From assembly GCF_018604545.1 (NCBI RefSeq), contig NZ_CP075896.1:7316001-7380000 (forward strand): a stretch of DNA of 64,000 bases, written 5' to 3'. Numbering within the stretch: the first letter of the stretch is position 1; each line of letters starts with the position of its first letter. The stretch comes from Streptomyces koelreuteriae. Lineage in GTDB: Bacteria; Actinomycetota; Actinomycetes; Streptomycetales; Streptomycetaceae. Shown here in pieces: positions 1 through 8,939 of the stretch. Below the pieces are notes generated by a model. The model saw nothing but the letters and a program-made list of their open reading frames with translations. It did not search any database and was not told the origin of the DNA. The translations under genes were made by a program, and so were the position numbers.

Positions 1-34
1 GTTCGTCGTCGACGAGGAGAACGGTGACCGGCAT
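1..34 (-). CDS. Response regulator, N-terminal fragment (cut by window edge)
   Basis: On the minus strand an ATG at 34 opens a frame reading MPVTVLLVDDE before the window ends. This is the first beta strand and acidic pocket of a receiver (REC) domain. It lies 14 nt downstream of the sensor kinase stop, so the two form a kinase-regulator operon. The output domain is not visible; NarL/LuxR-type regulators are the usual partners of HisKA_3 kinases, but that is inference. Confidence 0.8.
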   Translation of the reverse strand, partial: MPVTVLLVDDE

Positions 35-48
35 CCGGACAGCGTAGA

Positions 49-1233
49 TCAACTCAAGGGCAGCTCGACATGAACCTGCCAGTCGCCTTCATCGGGGCCG
101 GTTCTGGCCCGTCCGCCGAGCAGGGCGGCGCGCTCGCGTATGCCGCGCAGGCCGCTGCCGCCACCGGTGCCGCGTCCGGGTACGGATATCGGCTCGGGCA
201 GGGGATTGCGTATCGCGAGGACGAGGGTGTCGCCGGTGACCCGGATGCGTACCTGAGCCGGGACCGCCCCCGCGTGCCGCAGCACATTGGTCAGTGCTTC
301 CTGGAGGATCCGGTAGCCCTCCCGGGACACCGGCCCCGGCACGGTGTCCACGGGGCCGGTCACCTCGGCGTCGACCTTCGCCCCGGAGGTACGCGCGGAC
401 TCCAGAAGGCGGTCCGCGTCCACGAGGGTCGGTCTGCCGCTCACCGGCTTCTCCGACTCGCGCAGGATGCCGAGCACACGGTCCAGCTCCTCCAAGGCGG
501 TCCGCCCGGTTTCCTCGATGGCGCTCAGGGCCCGGTCGGTGAAGGCGGGATCACCGGCCGCGCGCGCCGCCCCCGCCTGTACGACGGCGACCGTGAGCGC
601 GTGTCCGATGGAGTCGTGCAACTCGCGGGCGATACGCGTGCGTTCCAGGAGCTGTTCGGTGCGTTCCTCCAGCGCCGCCATCCGCTCCGCGGGGGACGGG
701 CCGAGGAGTCGCTTGGCCAGTGCGGTGGTCAGGTGGCCCGCCCCCACCACGACCACGGCGAGCAGCAGCAGCGGCAGGGGGGCGAGCAGGGCGTGCCACC
801 AGTGCGGCCCCTTGACGGGCACGAACCCGTCGCCGGCGGGCTCGGTGCCGAACGCCGTCGTCGCCAAGTCGACCGCGAGGAGAGGCAACTGGACGGAGAG
901 ATGGGCCACGATCCAGCCGAGGACCAGCCGCGTCTCCAGCCACACCACCGTCCGCCCGCGATCGGCCCATGTGACCGACGGAGTGGTCACGATCTCGCCG
1001 CTGTCACCACCACCTTGCCGATGGCCGATCAGCAGCAGCCTGGCCTGAAACCCCTCCACGACCCGTGTGATGGGCACGAGGCCCGCCAGTCCGAGCAGCA
1101 CGGCGGCCGTGACCTGGGTCCACCACGCCTCCTCGACGAACAGCCACAGCGACGGCCACACGATGGCCACCACGATGTGCAGCCACCGCTTGTACGTGAC
1201 CGCCCGCGTGAGCGGGCGCAGCATGCGGACCAT
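49..1233 (-). CDS. Two-component sensor histidine kinase (HisKA_3 type)
   Basis: The protein has an N-terminal membrane region of about four hydrophobic segments, roughly the first 180 residues. A dimerisation/phosphoacceptor helix follows with the H-box ARELHDSIGHA. The C-terminal HATPase domain shows an N-box (EALTNVLRHAG) and a G-box (GTGGGSGLRGIRERA). This is the NarX/DesK-like organisation typical of actinobacterial cell-envelope sensors. It is followed at once by a response regulator and is divergent from an ABC exporter, so it probably senses an envelope stress or drug and controls that exporter. The frame stays open to a GTG at 1296. I prefer the ATG at 1233 because the longer start would put the perfect palindrome at 1266-1287 inside the gene; neither start has a clear ribosome-binding site. 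Confidence 0.9.
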   Translation of the reverse strand: MVRMLRPLTRAVTYKRWLHIVVAIVWPSLWLFVEEAWWTQVTAAVLLGLAGLVPITRVVEGFQARLLLIGHRQGGGDSGEIVTTPSVTWADRGRTVVWLETRLVLGWIVAHLSVQLPLLAVDLATTAFGTEPAGDGFVPVKGPHWWHALLAPLPLLLLAVVVVGAGHLTTALAKRLLGPSPAERMAALEERTEQLLERTRIARELHDSIGHALTVAVVQAGAARAAGDPAFTDRALSAIEETGRTALEELDRVLGILRESEKPVSGRPTLVDADRLLESARTSGAKVDAEVTGPVDTVPGPVSREGYRILQEALTNVLRHAGAVPAQVRIRVTGDTLVLAIRNPLPEPISVPGRGTGGGSGLRGIRERAALLGGRARTGPDEGDWQVHVELPLS

Positions 1234-1265
1234 GGCGTCATCGTGCCAGCCGGCACTGACAACGG

Positions 1266-1287
1266 ACCTCCCCCGCACGGGGGAGGT
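1266..1287. promoter_or_regulatory. Perfect palindrome between divergent kinase and ABC genes (candidate operator)
   Basis: The arms acctcccccg and cgggggaggt are exact inverted complements separated by 2 nt. The element lies in the short divergent region between the sensor kinase (leftward) and the ABC ATPase (rightward). That is where the adjacent response regulator or a partner would be expected to bind. A role as operator is inferred from symmetry and position only. Confidence 0.5.
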
Positions 1288-1341
1288 GATCTCCACCGCC
1301 GGGGGAGGCCCGCACCCCGCACGACCGGCCAGGCTGCTGCC

Positions 1342-2262
1342 ATGACCAGCATCGACGTCCAGTACCTCACCAAGGAGTTCGGCACCAAGCGCGCCGTCGA
1401 CGACCTCACGTTCCGTGTGCTGCCCGGCCGCGTCACCGGCTTCCTCGGCCCCAACGGCGCCGGAAAGTCCACCACCATGCGGCTGGTGCTAGGCCTCGAC
1501 CGGCCGACCGCCGGTTCGGCGACCCTCGGCGGACGCGCCTACCCGGCCCTGCGCGAACCCCTGCGCCACGTCGGCGCCCTGCTCGACGCGCAGGCCGCGC
1601 ACGGCTCCCGTACCGCCCGCGGCCACCTCCGTGTCCTGGCCGCGAGCAACCGCATCCCGGACCGCCGCGTGGACGAGGTGCTGGAGGAAACCGGCCTGGC
1701 GTCGGTGGCCCGGCGCCGCGTGCGGACGTACTCCCTGGGCATGCGCCAGCGACTCGGCATCGCCGCCGCCCTGCTGGGCGATCCCGAGGTGGTCATGCTG
1801 GACGAGCCGTCCAACGGCCTCGATCCCGAAGGCATCGTGTGGATCCGGCGGTTGCTGCGGCGGCTCGCGGGGGAGGGGCGGACGGTGCTGGTCTCCAGCC
1901 ATCTGATGAACGAGACCGCGTCCTTCGCGGACCACCTCGTCGTGCTCGGGCGGGGCCGGCTGCTGGCCGACACCCCGATGCGGGACTTCATCCACGCGCG
2001 CGTGCGGCCGCGCGTACGGATCCGCACGAGCGACCCCGTCGCGCTCAAGAGCGCCCTCGCCGAGCACGGCCACGAGGCCGAGGAGCACGTGGACGGCCAC
2101 TGGACCGTGCACCACGCACGCGTGGACGACATCGGCCGCATCGCCTCCGCCGCGGGCGTGCCGGTCCTGGAACTCGCGGCCGAGGAGGGCACCTTGGAGC
2201 AGGCCTACTTCGACCTCACCTCCGCCGAGACCGAGTTCACCGCACAGCCCCAGGAGGCCTGA
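1342..2262 (+). CDS. ABC transporter ATP-binding protein (drug/bacitracin exporter type)
   Basis: 306 aa. The protein has a Walker A motif (GPNGAGKST, about residue 40), the signature YSLGMRQRLGIA (about 134), Walker B with VMLDEPSNGLDP, and a switch histidine in SSHLM. The ~90-residue C-terminal extension is typical of CcmA/BcrA-like ATPases of antibiotic and lantibiotic efflux systems. It probably powers the permease encoded 2 nt downstream. The ATG at 1342 fits the usual MTSI-type N-terminus and sits close to the palindrome at 1266. Substrate unknown. Confidence 0.93.
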   Translation: MTSIDVQYLTKEFGTKRAVDDLTFRVLPGRVTGFLGPNGAGKSTTMRLVLGLDRPTAGSATLGGRAYPALREPLRHVGALLDAQAAHGSRTARGHLRVLAASNRIPDRRVDEVLEETGLASVARRRVRTYSLGMRQRLGIAAALLGDPEVVMLDEPSNGLDPEGIVWIRRLLRRLAGEGRTVLVSSHLMNETASFADHLVVLGRGRLLADTPMRDFIHARVRPRVRIRTSDPVALKSALAEHGHEAEEHVDGHWTVHHARVDDIGRIASAAGVPVLELAAEEGTLEQAYFDLTSAETEFTAQPQEA

Positions 2263-2264
2263 CC

Positions 2265-2993
2265 ATGGAACTCACGCCCGTACTCCGCTCCGAGTGGCTG
2301 AAGATCCGTACGCTCCGCTCGCTGCCGGGCGCCCTGGTGGCCCTGTTCGCCGCGACCACGGCGTTCTCCGCGATCGCCGGTGTCTCCGACACGTCGGACC
2401 CGGGGTTCGACCCGCTGTTCACATCCCTCTCGGGTGTCATACCGGGCCAGATCGCGGCCATCGCCTTCGGTGCCATGGCCGTGTCGTCCGAGTTCCACTC
2501 GGGGGCGCTCCGGCTCTCGCTGGCCGCGGTTCCGCAGCGCGGACGGTGGTTCGCGGCCAAGGCGGCCGTCATCGCCGTACCGGCCCTCCTGGTGGGGCTG
2601 GTGACAGCTCTCGCCGCTCTGCTGGTGGGGCGGTCGGGGCTCGGACCGGCAGCGGACGGGCTCGGCGTCGGCGAGCAGGTGCGGGGTGTCGTGGGCTGCG
2701 GGGTCTACCTCATGCTGATGGCGCTGTTCGCCGCCGGCCTGGCCGCCCTGCTGCGCAGCGGCGTCGCCACTCTGTCCCTGTTGATCCCGTTCATCCTCGT
2801 CGTAGGGTTCGTGATCGGTGACGCCACGGGCTCCGTCGCGGACTTCCTGCCCGACAAGGCGGGGCAGTTGGTCCTGCGGGAGACCTACGACGGATCGCTG
2901 CTCGGGCCCTGGTCGGGGCTCGCGGTGACCGCGCTCTGGACGGTCGCCGCGCTGCTGGCGGGAGCGTGGAGCGTGCGCTGCCGGGACGCCTGA
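2265..2993 (+). CDS. ABC transporter permease (ABC-2 family)
   Basis: 242 aa. It begins with the cytosolic motif LRSEWLKIRTLRS seen in ABC-2 permeases and then has about six hydrophobic segments (for example around residues 20-40, 60-75, 100-125, 140-165, 168-190 and 215-235). It is separated from the ATPase by 2 nt (TGAccATG) with the ribosome-binding site CAGGAGG inside the end of that gene, so the two are translationally linked. It probably forms the membrane half of the exporter controlled by the adjacent two-component system. Confidence 0.9.
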   Translation: MELTPVLRSEWLKIRTLRSLPGALVALFAATTAFSAIAGVSDTSDPGFDPLFTSLSGVIPGQIAAIAFGAMAVSSEFHSGALRLSLAAVPQRGRWFAAKAAVIAVPALLVGLVTALAALLVGRSGLGPAADGLGVGEQVRGVVGCGVYLMLMALFAAGLAALLRSGVATLSLLIPFILVVGFVIGDATGSVADFLPDKAGQLVLRETYDGSLLGPWSGLAVTALWTVAALLAGAWSVRCRDA

Positions 2994-3000
2994 CCGGCAA

Positions 3001-3016
3001 CGGGGCCGATGCCCCG
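3001..3016 (+). terminator. Short GC-rich hairpin after the ABC operon
   Basis: A perfect 6-bp stem (cggggc/gccccg) with a 4-nt loop starts 7 nt after the permease stop. There is no U-tract, as is common for Streptomyces terminators. It is probably a terminator of the exporter operon. Confidence 0.5.
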
Positions 3017-3062
3017 CCGAGTGTCCCCGCCAAGTGTCAGTGGGTGCGGGTTTACTGGACCC

Positions 3063-3494
3063 ATGAACCTCGCACAGCACATCGCCCTCGTCGACGAGCT
3101 GTGCTACCGCCCCTTTCCGGCGGAGCACGGCCCGTCGGACGTCGGCAGGTCAGGCCCCGGCTACCACATCGCGGTGTTAGAGAGCGAGCCCTACGGCGAC
3201 CCCGCGACCCGGGCCGTGACGATCGACCAGTTCGAGAAGGACCGGGACGCGGTCTACGAGCTTCTCGCCTCGCGCTGGGGCGACACCGACCCCTACAACC
3301 TGCAGACGGTTCTGCTGCGTACCGAGCACGAGGAGATATCCCGGCCGTGGGCCGACCTCGCCGCATGCGCCGGTGTGGCGTACCTCTGGGAGGTGGAGGG
3401 CACCGGCCGCTGGGTCGCCTTGGCGGTCGCCGACCGCGACGAGGCACAGGAGGTGCACCTGCTGGCCCTGGTCACGGAGACCGACCCGCCGTAG
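3063..3494 (+). CDS. Hypothetical protein with a TTA codon
   Basis: 143 aa, soluble and acidic, with no family I recognise. There is no signal peptide or membrane segment. Aromatic and acidic residues are scattered in a pattern suggesting a compact alpha/beta fold. Codon 39 is TTA (3177-3179), a rare codon in Streptomyces read only by the bldA tRNA, so translation may be developmentally limited. The gene sits between the ABC exporter and the convergent mug gene and ends 4 nt before the end of mug. The ATG at 3063 is chosen because an in-frame start further upstream (3009) would run into the spacer hairpin region. Confidence 0.75.
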   Translation: MNLAQHIALVDELCYRPFPAEHGPSDVGRSGPGYHIAVLESEPYGDPATRAVTIDQFEKDRDAVYELLASRWGDTDPYNLQTVLLRTEHEEISRPWADLAACAGVAYLWEVEGTGRWVALAVADRDEAQEVHLLALVTETDPP

Positions 3495-3498
3495 GGGA

Positions 3499-4044
3499 TC
3501 AGCCCCCGGCCGCTTCCCGCAGCCGTCCGAACTCCTCCGCCATGGTCTCGACCGTCCAGTGCGCGTTCAGCCCGCTCGGGTTGGGCAGCACCCACACGCG
3601 CGTGTCCCCGAACGTCCGCGACTGCGGCCCCACCTGGGCCTTGCGGTCGTCGAACGCGGCGCGATACGCGGTCACACCCACCACCGCCAGCCAGTCCGGC
3701 CGCAGCCGCTCCGCCTTCAGCGCGAGCTGCCGCCCGCCCTCCCGGTACTCCTCGGCGCTCAGCTCGTCGGCCCGGGCGGTCGGCCGCTCCACGACGTTGG
3801 TGATGCCGAGCCCGTACGACAGCAACTCCCGCTGTTCGGACGGCTTCAGCAGCCGGGGCGTGAAGCCGGACCGGTGCAGTACGGGCCAGAAGCGGTTGCC
3901 GGGGCGGGCGAAGTGATGGCCCGTCGCGGCCGTCATGAGCCCCGGGTTGATGCCGCAGAACAGCACCCGCAGACCGTCCGCGACCACGTCGGGCACGACA
4001 CGGTCGCGGGCGGCCTCCAGTTCCTCGGGCGTGAAGCGCGCCAT
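3499..4044 (-). CDS. mug: G/U mismatch-specific DNA glycosylase (Mug/TDG family)
   Basis: 181 aa, the usual size for bacterial Mug. The catalytic-site motif FCGINPGL (about residue 29) and the second family motif NPSGLNAHW (about 155) are both present. The enzyme removes uracil or thymine mispaired with guanine and etheno-cytosine, starting base-excision repair. The GINPG asparagine is the residue that positions the catalytic water. The gene is 8 nt downstream of purB and probably co-transcribed with it. Confidence 0.93.
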   Translation of the reverse strand: MARFTPEELEAARDRVVPDVVADGLRVLFCGINPGLMTAATGHHFARPGNRFWPVLHRSGFTPRLLKPSEQRELLSYGLGITNVVERPTARADELSAEEYREGGRQLALKAERLRPDWLAVVGVTAYRAAFDDRKAQVGPQSRTFGDTRVWVLPNPSGLNAHWTVETMAEEFGRLREAAGG

Positions 4045-4052
4045 GCGCGGCG

Positions 4053-5495
4053 TCAGAGAATCGCGCCGGGGGTGTAGCCCGCGGCCTGGGGGTGCTGCTT
4101 CACGATCTCCTCGACCCGGGCGACCACGGTCGCGACCTGGTCGCCCGCGGCGCCCGTGAAGGACAGCTTGTCGGCCATCAGCGCGTCCAGCTGGGCGCGG
4201 TCGAGCGGGATGCGGGTGTCGGCGGCGAGCTTGTCGAGCAGCTCGTTGCGCTCGGCGCCCTGCTCACGCATCGCGAGCGCGGAGGCGACGGCGTTCTCCT
4301 TGATCGCCTCGTGCGCGAGCTCCCGGCCCACGCCCGCGCGCACGGCGCCCATGAGGACCTTGGTGGTGGCGAGGAACGGCAGGTACCGGTCCAGCTCCCG
4401 GGCGACGACCGCCGGGAACGCGCCGAACTCGTCGAGCACCGTCAGGAACGTCTCCAGCAGGCCGTCCAGCGCGAAGAACGCGTCCGGCAGCGCGACCCGG
4501 CGCACCACCGAGCAGGACACGTCGCCCTCGTTCCACTGGTCGCCCGCCAGCTCGCCCGTCATCGAGGCGTAGCCGCGCAGGATCACCATCAGGCCGTTGA
4601 CGCGCTCGCAGGAGCGGGTGTTCATCTTGTGCGGCATCGCCGAGGAGCCGACCTGGCCCGGCTTGAAGCCCTCGGTGACCAGCTCGTGCCCGGCCATCAG
4701 CCGGACCGTCTTCGCCAGCGACGAGGGGGCCGCGGCGAGCTGCACCAGCGCCGTCACGACCTCGTAGTCCAGGGAGCGCGGGTAGACCTGGCCGACCGAG
4801 GTGAAGGCCTGCGAGAAGCCCAGGTGCGTGGCGATCCGCTGCTCCAGCTCGGCGAGCTTCGCGGCGTCCCCGCCCAGCAGGTCCAGCATGTCCTGCGCGG
4901 TGCCGACCGGGCCCTTGATGCCGCGCAGCGGGTAGCGGCCCAGCAGCTCCTCGATCCGGCCGTAGGCCACGAGCAGCTCGTCGGTGGCGGTCGCGAAGCG
5001 CTTGCCGAGGGTGGTGGCCTGCGCGGCGACGTTGTGCGAGCGGCCGGCCATGACCAGCTCGCCGTACTCGCCGGACAGCTTGCCCAGCCGGGCCAGGACG
5101 GCGACCGTGCGGTCGCGCATCAGCTCCAGCGAGAGCCGGACCTGGAGCTGCTCGACGTTCTCGGTGAGGTCGCGGGAGGTCATGCCCTTGTGCACGTGCT
5201 CGTGCCCGGCGAGGTCGTTGAACTCCTCGATCCGTGCCTTCACGTCGTGCCGCGTGACCTTCTCGCGCTCGGCGATGGAGGCCAGGTCGACGGTGTCGAG
5301 AACACGCTCGTAGTCGGCGAGCGCCGCGTCCGGCACCTCGATCCCGAGGTCCTTCTGGGCGCGCAGCACGGCGAGCCAGAGCTGCCGCTCCAGCTTCACC
5401 TTCTGCTCGGGGGACCAGAGCGTGGCGAGTTCGGCGGAGGCGTACCGTCCGGCGAGGACGTTGGGGATGCGGGGCTTGGCGGGAGCGGAAGTCAC
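4053..5495 (-). CDS. purB: Adenylosuccinate lyase
   Basis: 480 aa fumarase/aspartase-superfamily lyase. It acts twice in purine synthesis, releasing fumarate from SAICAR and from adenylosuccinate. The superfamily signature GSSAMPHKMN (about residue 290) is intact, as is the conserved MTSRDLTENVEQ segment (about 105) and GIKGPVGTAQDML (about 193). This long version with a divergent C-terminus is the actinobacterial form. The start MTSAPAKPRIPNVLAGRYAS follows the 106-nt spacer from the SGNH hydrolase gene. Confidence 0.96.
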   Translation of the reverse strand: MTSAPAKPRIPNVLAGRYASAELATLWSPEQKVKLERQLWLAVLRAQKDLGIEVPDAALADYERVLDTVDLASIAEREKVTRHDVKARIEEFNDLAGHEHVHKGMTSRDLTENVEQLQVRLSLELMRDRTVAVLARLGKLSGEYGELVMAGRSHNVAAQATTLGKRFATATDELLVAYGRIEELLGRYPLRGIKGPVGTAQDMLDLLGGDAAKLAELEQRIATHLGFSQAFTSVGQVYPRSLDYEVVTALVQLAAAPSSLAKTVRLMAGHELVTEGFKPGQVGSSAMPHKMNTRSCERVNGLMVILRGYASMTGELAGDQWNEGDVSCSVVRRVALPDAFFALDGLLETFLTVLDEFGAFPAVVARELDRYLPFLATTKVLMGAVRAGVGRELAHEAIKENAVASALAMREQGAERNELLDKLAADTRIPLDRAQLDALMADKLSFTGAAGDQVATVVARVEEIVKQHPQAAGYTPGAIL

Positions 5496-5601
5496 GTGGA
5501 CGGATTCTACTGGCGATTCGTGCAGGCCAGCGCACCGGCCTTTTCGTCGGAACCTACGAGAGGCTCGCGATGCCGTGGGCGAAGGGGTGGTGCGGCGGGA
5601 C

Positions 5602-6375
5602 CTACAGCTCGTACGGCAGCAGCTCGGGGCGCTTCGGCGGCAGGCCGTCGCCCGAGGAGCGGCCCGTGAGGCGGCGGCCTATCCAGGGCAGCAGGTACTG
5701 CCGGGCGAACCGCGCGTCCGCCGCGCGGCGCATGACCCAGCCCGGCGGCAGGGACGTCGGCATCGGCGTGCGCCACTCGGTGTCCTCGGGCTCGTAGCCG
5801 AGCGTCTGCCACACGGCCTCGGCGACCCGGCGGTGGCCCTCGGCCGTGAGATGCAGCCGGTCCACGTCCCACAGCCGGGGGTCGCCGAGCGAGGGGGCGC
5901 CGTAGAGGTCGACGACGAGCGCGCCGTGCCGGTCGGCGAGTTCGTCGACGCAGGCGAACAGCTCCTCCATGCGCGGCCGGAACCGCTCCAGGACGGGGCC
6001 CCGCCGGCCCGGGCTGCGCATCAGGACGAGCTGCTTGCACGACGGGGCCAGCCGTTCCACGGCCTCCTCCAGGAGGGCGCGCACCCGGCCCATGTCGCAC
6101 TTGGGCCGCAGCGTGTCGTTGAGCCCGCCGACCAGGGTGATCACATCGGGCTCCATGGCCGCCGCCACGGCCACCTGCTCGTCGACGATCTGCTGGATCA
6201 GCTTGCCGCGCACCGCGAGGTTGGCGTAGCGGAAGCCGGGTGTGCCCGCCGCCATCCGCGCGACGAGCAGGTCGGCCCAGCCGCGGTAGGTGCCGTCGGG
6301 CAGCAGGTCCGACATGCCCTCGGTGAAGGAGTCGCCGATCGCGACGAGGCTGCTGTGGGTGGGGTTCGTGTGCAT
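5602..6375 (-). CDS. SGNH/GDSL-family hydrolase
   Basis: 257 aa. Block I reads VAIGDSFTEGM (nucleophile Ser about residue 17). Block III is LVGGLNDTLR with the catalytic Asn. Block V appears as DVDRLHLTAEGHRRVAE, which supplies the Asp and His of the triad. It is a predicted intracellular esterase or lipase, since no signal peptide is visible. It lies upstream of purB on the same strand with a 106-nt spacer. Substrate is not predictable from sequence. Confidence 0.92.
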   Translation of the reverse strand: MHTNPTHSSLVAIGDSFTEGMSDLLPDGTYRGWADLLVARMAAGTPGFRYANLAVRGKLIQQIVDEQVAVAAAMEPDVITLVGGLNDTLRPKCDMGRVRALLEEAVERLAPSCKQLVLMRSPGRRGPVLERFRPRMEELFACVDELADRHGALVVDLYGAPSLGDPRLWDVDRLHLTAEGHRRVAEAVWQTLGYEPEDTEWRTPMPTSLPPGWVMRRAADARFARQYLLPWIGRRLTGRSSGDGLPPKRPELLPYEL

Positions 6376-6476
6376 GGCGACGGAAATGATATCCCGTGCA
6401 CATACCCAGCAGTCGGTCGGCCGCCGGGAGTCCCTCCCAGGCGCCTGAAGCCCAGGTCAGGCGCCGGATGCCCTGC

Positions 6477-7490
6477 TCAGATCCGCTGGCCGAACAGCTC
6501 CCGCAGCACGTCCTCCATGGTCACGAGACCGGCCAGCCGTCCGTCCTCCCCGAGGACCGCCGCGAGATGCGTACGGCTGCCGCGCATCGCGGTGAGGACG
6601 TCGTCCAGCGGTGTGTGCTCCCGCACGCGCGCGATGGGCCGCATGTCCCGCAGCCGGAACGGCTCATCGCGCCCGAGGGCGTCCAGGGCGTCCTTCACAT
6701 GGAGATAGCCCACGATCCGCCGTCCCTCGTCCACCACCGGGAAGCGGGAGAACCCGGAGTCCGCCGTGAGCTGCTCCAGCTCGTCCGGGGTGACGCCCAC
6801 GCTCGCGTAGACCACCCGCTCCAGCGGCAGCACCACATCGCGCACCGGGCGGCGGCCCAGCTCCAGCGCGTCGTGCAGCCGCTCCTGGGCGCGGTCGTCG
6901 ATCAGGCCGGCCTCGCTGGAGTCCTTCACGATCTGCGCTATCTGGGCGTCCGAGTAGGAGGCGGCGACCTCCTCCCGGGCCTCCACACGCAGCAGCTTCA
7001 GCAGCGTGTTGGCGAAGGCGTTGATCGTGAAGATCACCGGGCGCAGCCCCCGGGACAGCGCCACCAGGGGCGGGCCGAGCGCCAGCGCGCTGCGCACCGG
7101 CTCGGCGAGCGCGATGTTCTTCGGCACCATCTCGCCGAGCAGCATGTGCAGATACGTGGCCAGGGACAGCGCGATCACGAAGGACACCGCGTGCCCCGCG
7201 CCCTCGGGCACGCCCATCGCGTGGAACGCCGGCTCCAGCAGATGCGCGATCGCCGGCTCGGCGACGACACCGAGCACCAGTGTGCACAGCGTGATGCCGA
7301 GCTGCGCGGCCGCCATCAGCGCCGACACGTGCTCCAGGCCCCACAGCACGCTCTTGGCGCGCCGGTCGCCCCGGTCGGCGTAGGGCTCGATCTGGCTGCG
7401 GCGCACGGAGATCAGCGCGAACTCGGCGCCGACGAAGAAGGCGTTGACGACGAGCGTCGCCAGACCGATCAGCAGTTGTACCGCGGTCAC
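6477..7490 (-). CDS. CNNM/HlyC-CorC family membrane protein (shorter paralogue)
   Basis: 337 aa. An N-terminal DUF21/CNNM membrane domain (about residues 1-190, three to four hydrophobic segments) is followed by a pair of CBS domains (about 205-335). Unlike its neighbour it lacks the C-terminal CorC_HlyC domain. CNNM proteins have been linked to Mg2+ and other divalent-cation transport; the older name 'hemolysin' is misleading. Its start overlaps the stop of the upstream paralogue by 4 nt, so the two are probably made together and may form a heteromeric complex. Confidence 0.92.
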   Translation of the reverse strand: MTAVQLLIGLATLVVNAFFVGAEFALISVRRSQIEPYADRGDRRAKSVLWGLEHVSALMAAAQLGITLCTLVLGVVAEPAIAHLLEPAFHAMGVPEGAGHAVSFVIALSLATYLHMLLGEMVPKNIALAEPVRSALALGPPLVALSRGLRPVIFTINAFANTLLKLLRVEAREEVAASYSDAQIAQIVKDSSEAGLIDDRAQERLHDALELGRRPVRDVVLPLERVVYASVGVTPDELEQLTADSGFSRFPVVDEGRRIVGYLHVKDALDALGRDEPFRLRDMRPIARVREHTPLDDVLTAMRGSRTHLAAVLGEDGRLAGLVTMEDVLRELFGQRI

Positions 7491-8827
7491 AGCTCCGCTC
7501 CCTTCTCGTCGGGCTTCTCGTCGTCGAGGGGCGCCCGCAGCCGGACGCGCGCCGCCCGGCGGCCCGCCGCGTCCAGCACCTCCATCCGCCAGCCGGCGAC
7601 CTCGAGGGTGTCACCGACGGCCGGTATCCGGCCCAGCACCGTCGCCACCAGACCGGCCAGCGTCTCGTAGGGCCCCTCCGGCGCCCGCAGCCCGACCCGC
7701 TCCAGGTGGTCCACGCGCGCGGAGCCGTCGGCCGAGTACAGGGCGTGGCCGGCCTCGTCCGTGCCGGCCGGGGCGAGGTCGGGCAGCTCGTGCGGGTCGT
7801 GCTCGTCGCGCACCTCGCCGACGACCTCCTCGACGATGTCCTCCAGGGTGGCGACCCCCGCCGTACCGCCGTACTCGTCGATCACGACGGCCATCGTGCG
7901 CTTGCCGGAGAGCCGGTCCAGGAGCCGGTCGACGGTGAGCGTCTCCGGCACCAGCAGCGGTTCGCGCATCAGCTCGGAGACGTAGATCCGGGTCCGGCGC
8001 TCGGCCGGTACCGCCAGGACGTCCTTGACGTGCGCGGTCCCGACGACCGAGTCGAGGGTCCCGCGGAAGACGGGGAACCGTGACAGGCCGGTCGCCCGGG
8101 TCGCGTTCGCCACGTCCTCCAGGGTCGCCTGCACCTCCAGGGCGACGACCTGCACCCGGGGCGTCATCACGTTCTCCGCGGTCAGGTCGGCGAGGTTCAG
8201 CGTCCGCACGAACAACTCGGCGGTGTCCGCCTCCAGGGCGCCTTCCTTCGCCGAGTGACGGGCCAGCGCCGCCAGCTCCTGCGGCCCGCGCGCCGAGGCC
8301 AGCTCCTCGGCGGGCTCCACGCCGATCCGGCGCACGACCCGGTTCGCCGTGTTGTTCAGGTGGGTGATGAAGGGCCGGAACGCGGCGCTGAACCAGCGCT
8401 GGGCGTTGCCCACGGTCTTGGCGACGGTCAGCGGCGAGGAGATCGCCCAGTTCTTGGGAACCAGCTCGCCGACGACCATCAGGAACACCGTCGAAGCGGC
8501 CGTGCCGAGCACCAGGGCGAGGGTGTGCGACGCCGACCGCGAGACACCGACGTCCTCCAGCGGCCCGGCGATCAGCGCGGCGATCGACGGCTCGGCGAGC
8601 ATGCCGACGACCAGGTTCGTGACGGTGATGCCGAGCTGCGCCCCGGAGAGCTGGAACGTCAGGCTCCGTACGGCCTTCAGTGCGCCCTGCGCGCCCCGCT
8701 CGCCGCGCTCCACCGCCCGCTCCAGCTCGGCGCGCTCGACCGTGGTGAGGGAGAACTCGGCCGCCACGAAGGCGCCGCAGGCGAGCGAGAGCAGGATCGC
8801 CGCCAGGAGGAGGAGCACTTCGGTCAT
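7487..8827 (-). CDS. CNNM/HlyC-CorC family membrane protein (full length)
   Basis: 446 aa. It starts with a hydrophobic helix (EVLLLLAAILLSLACGAF) and a DUF21 membrane domain (to about residue 200). Two CBS domains follow (about 215-335; DEYGGTAGVATLEDIVEEVVGEVRDE is typical) and then a C-terminal CorC_HlyC domain (about 350-430). It is predicted to be a divalent-cation exporter or regulator in the cell membrane. It is the first gene of a two-gene operon with the shorter paralogue (4-nt overlap). Confidence 0.94.
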   Translation of the reverse strand: MTEVLLLLAAILLSLACGAFVAAEFSLTTVERAELERAVERGERGAQGALKAVRSLTFQLSGAQLGITVTNLVVGMLAEPSIAALIAGPLEDVGVSRSASHTLALVLGTAASTVFLMVVGELVPKNWAISSPLTVAKTVGNAQRWFSAAFRPFITHLNNTANRVVRRIGVEPAEELASARGPQELAALARHSAKEGALEADTAELFVRTLNLADLTAENVMTPRVQVVALEVQATLEDVANATRATGLSRFPVFRGTLDSVVGTAHVKDVLAVPAERRTRIYVSELMREPLLVPETLTVDRLLDRLSGKRTMAVVIDEYGGTAGVATLEDIVEEVVGEVRDEHDPHELPDLAPAGTDEAGHALYSADGSARVDHLERVGLRAPEGPYETLAGLVATVLGRIPAVGDTLEVAGWRMEVLDAAGRRAARVRLRAPLDDEKPDEKGAEL

Positions 8828-8939
8828 CGGTTCACCCCCGTTCCATGGTTCTCCAGGACGGGGCGGAACGCGCGGTGTCGCGCACGGGGAGGCTCGCCCA
8901 TGGGCGGACGCTCACAACCTTTCATGCTGAACCGAGTGG

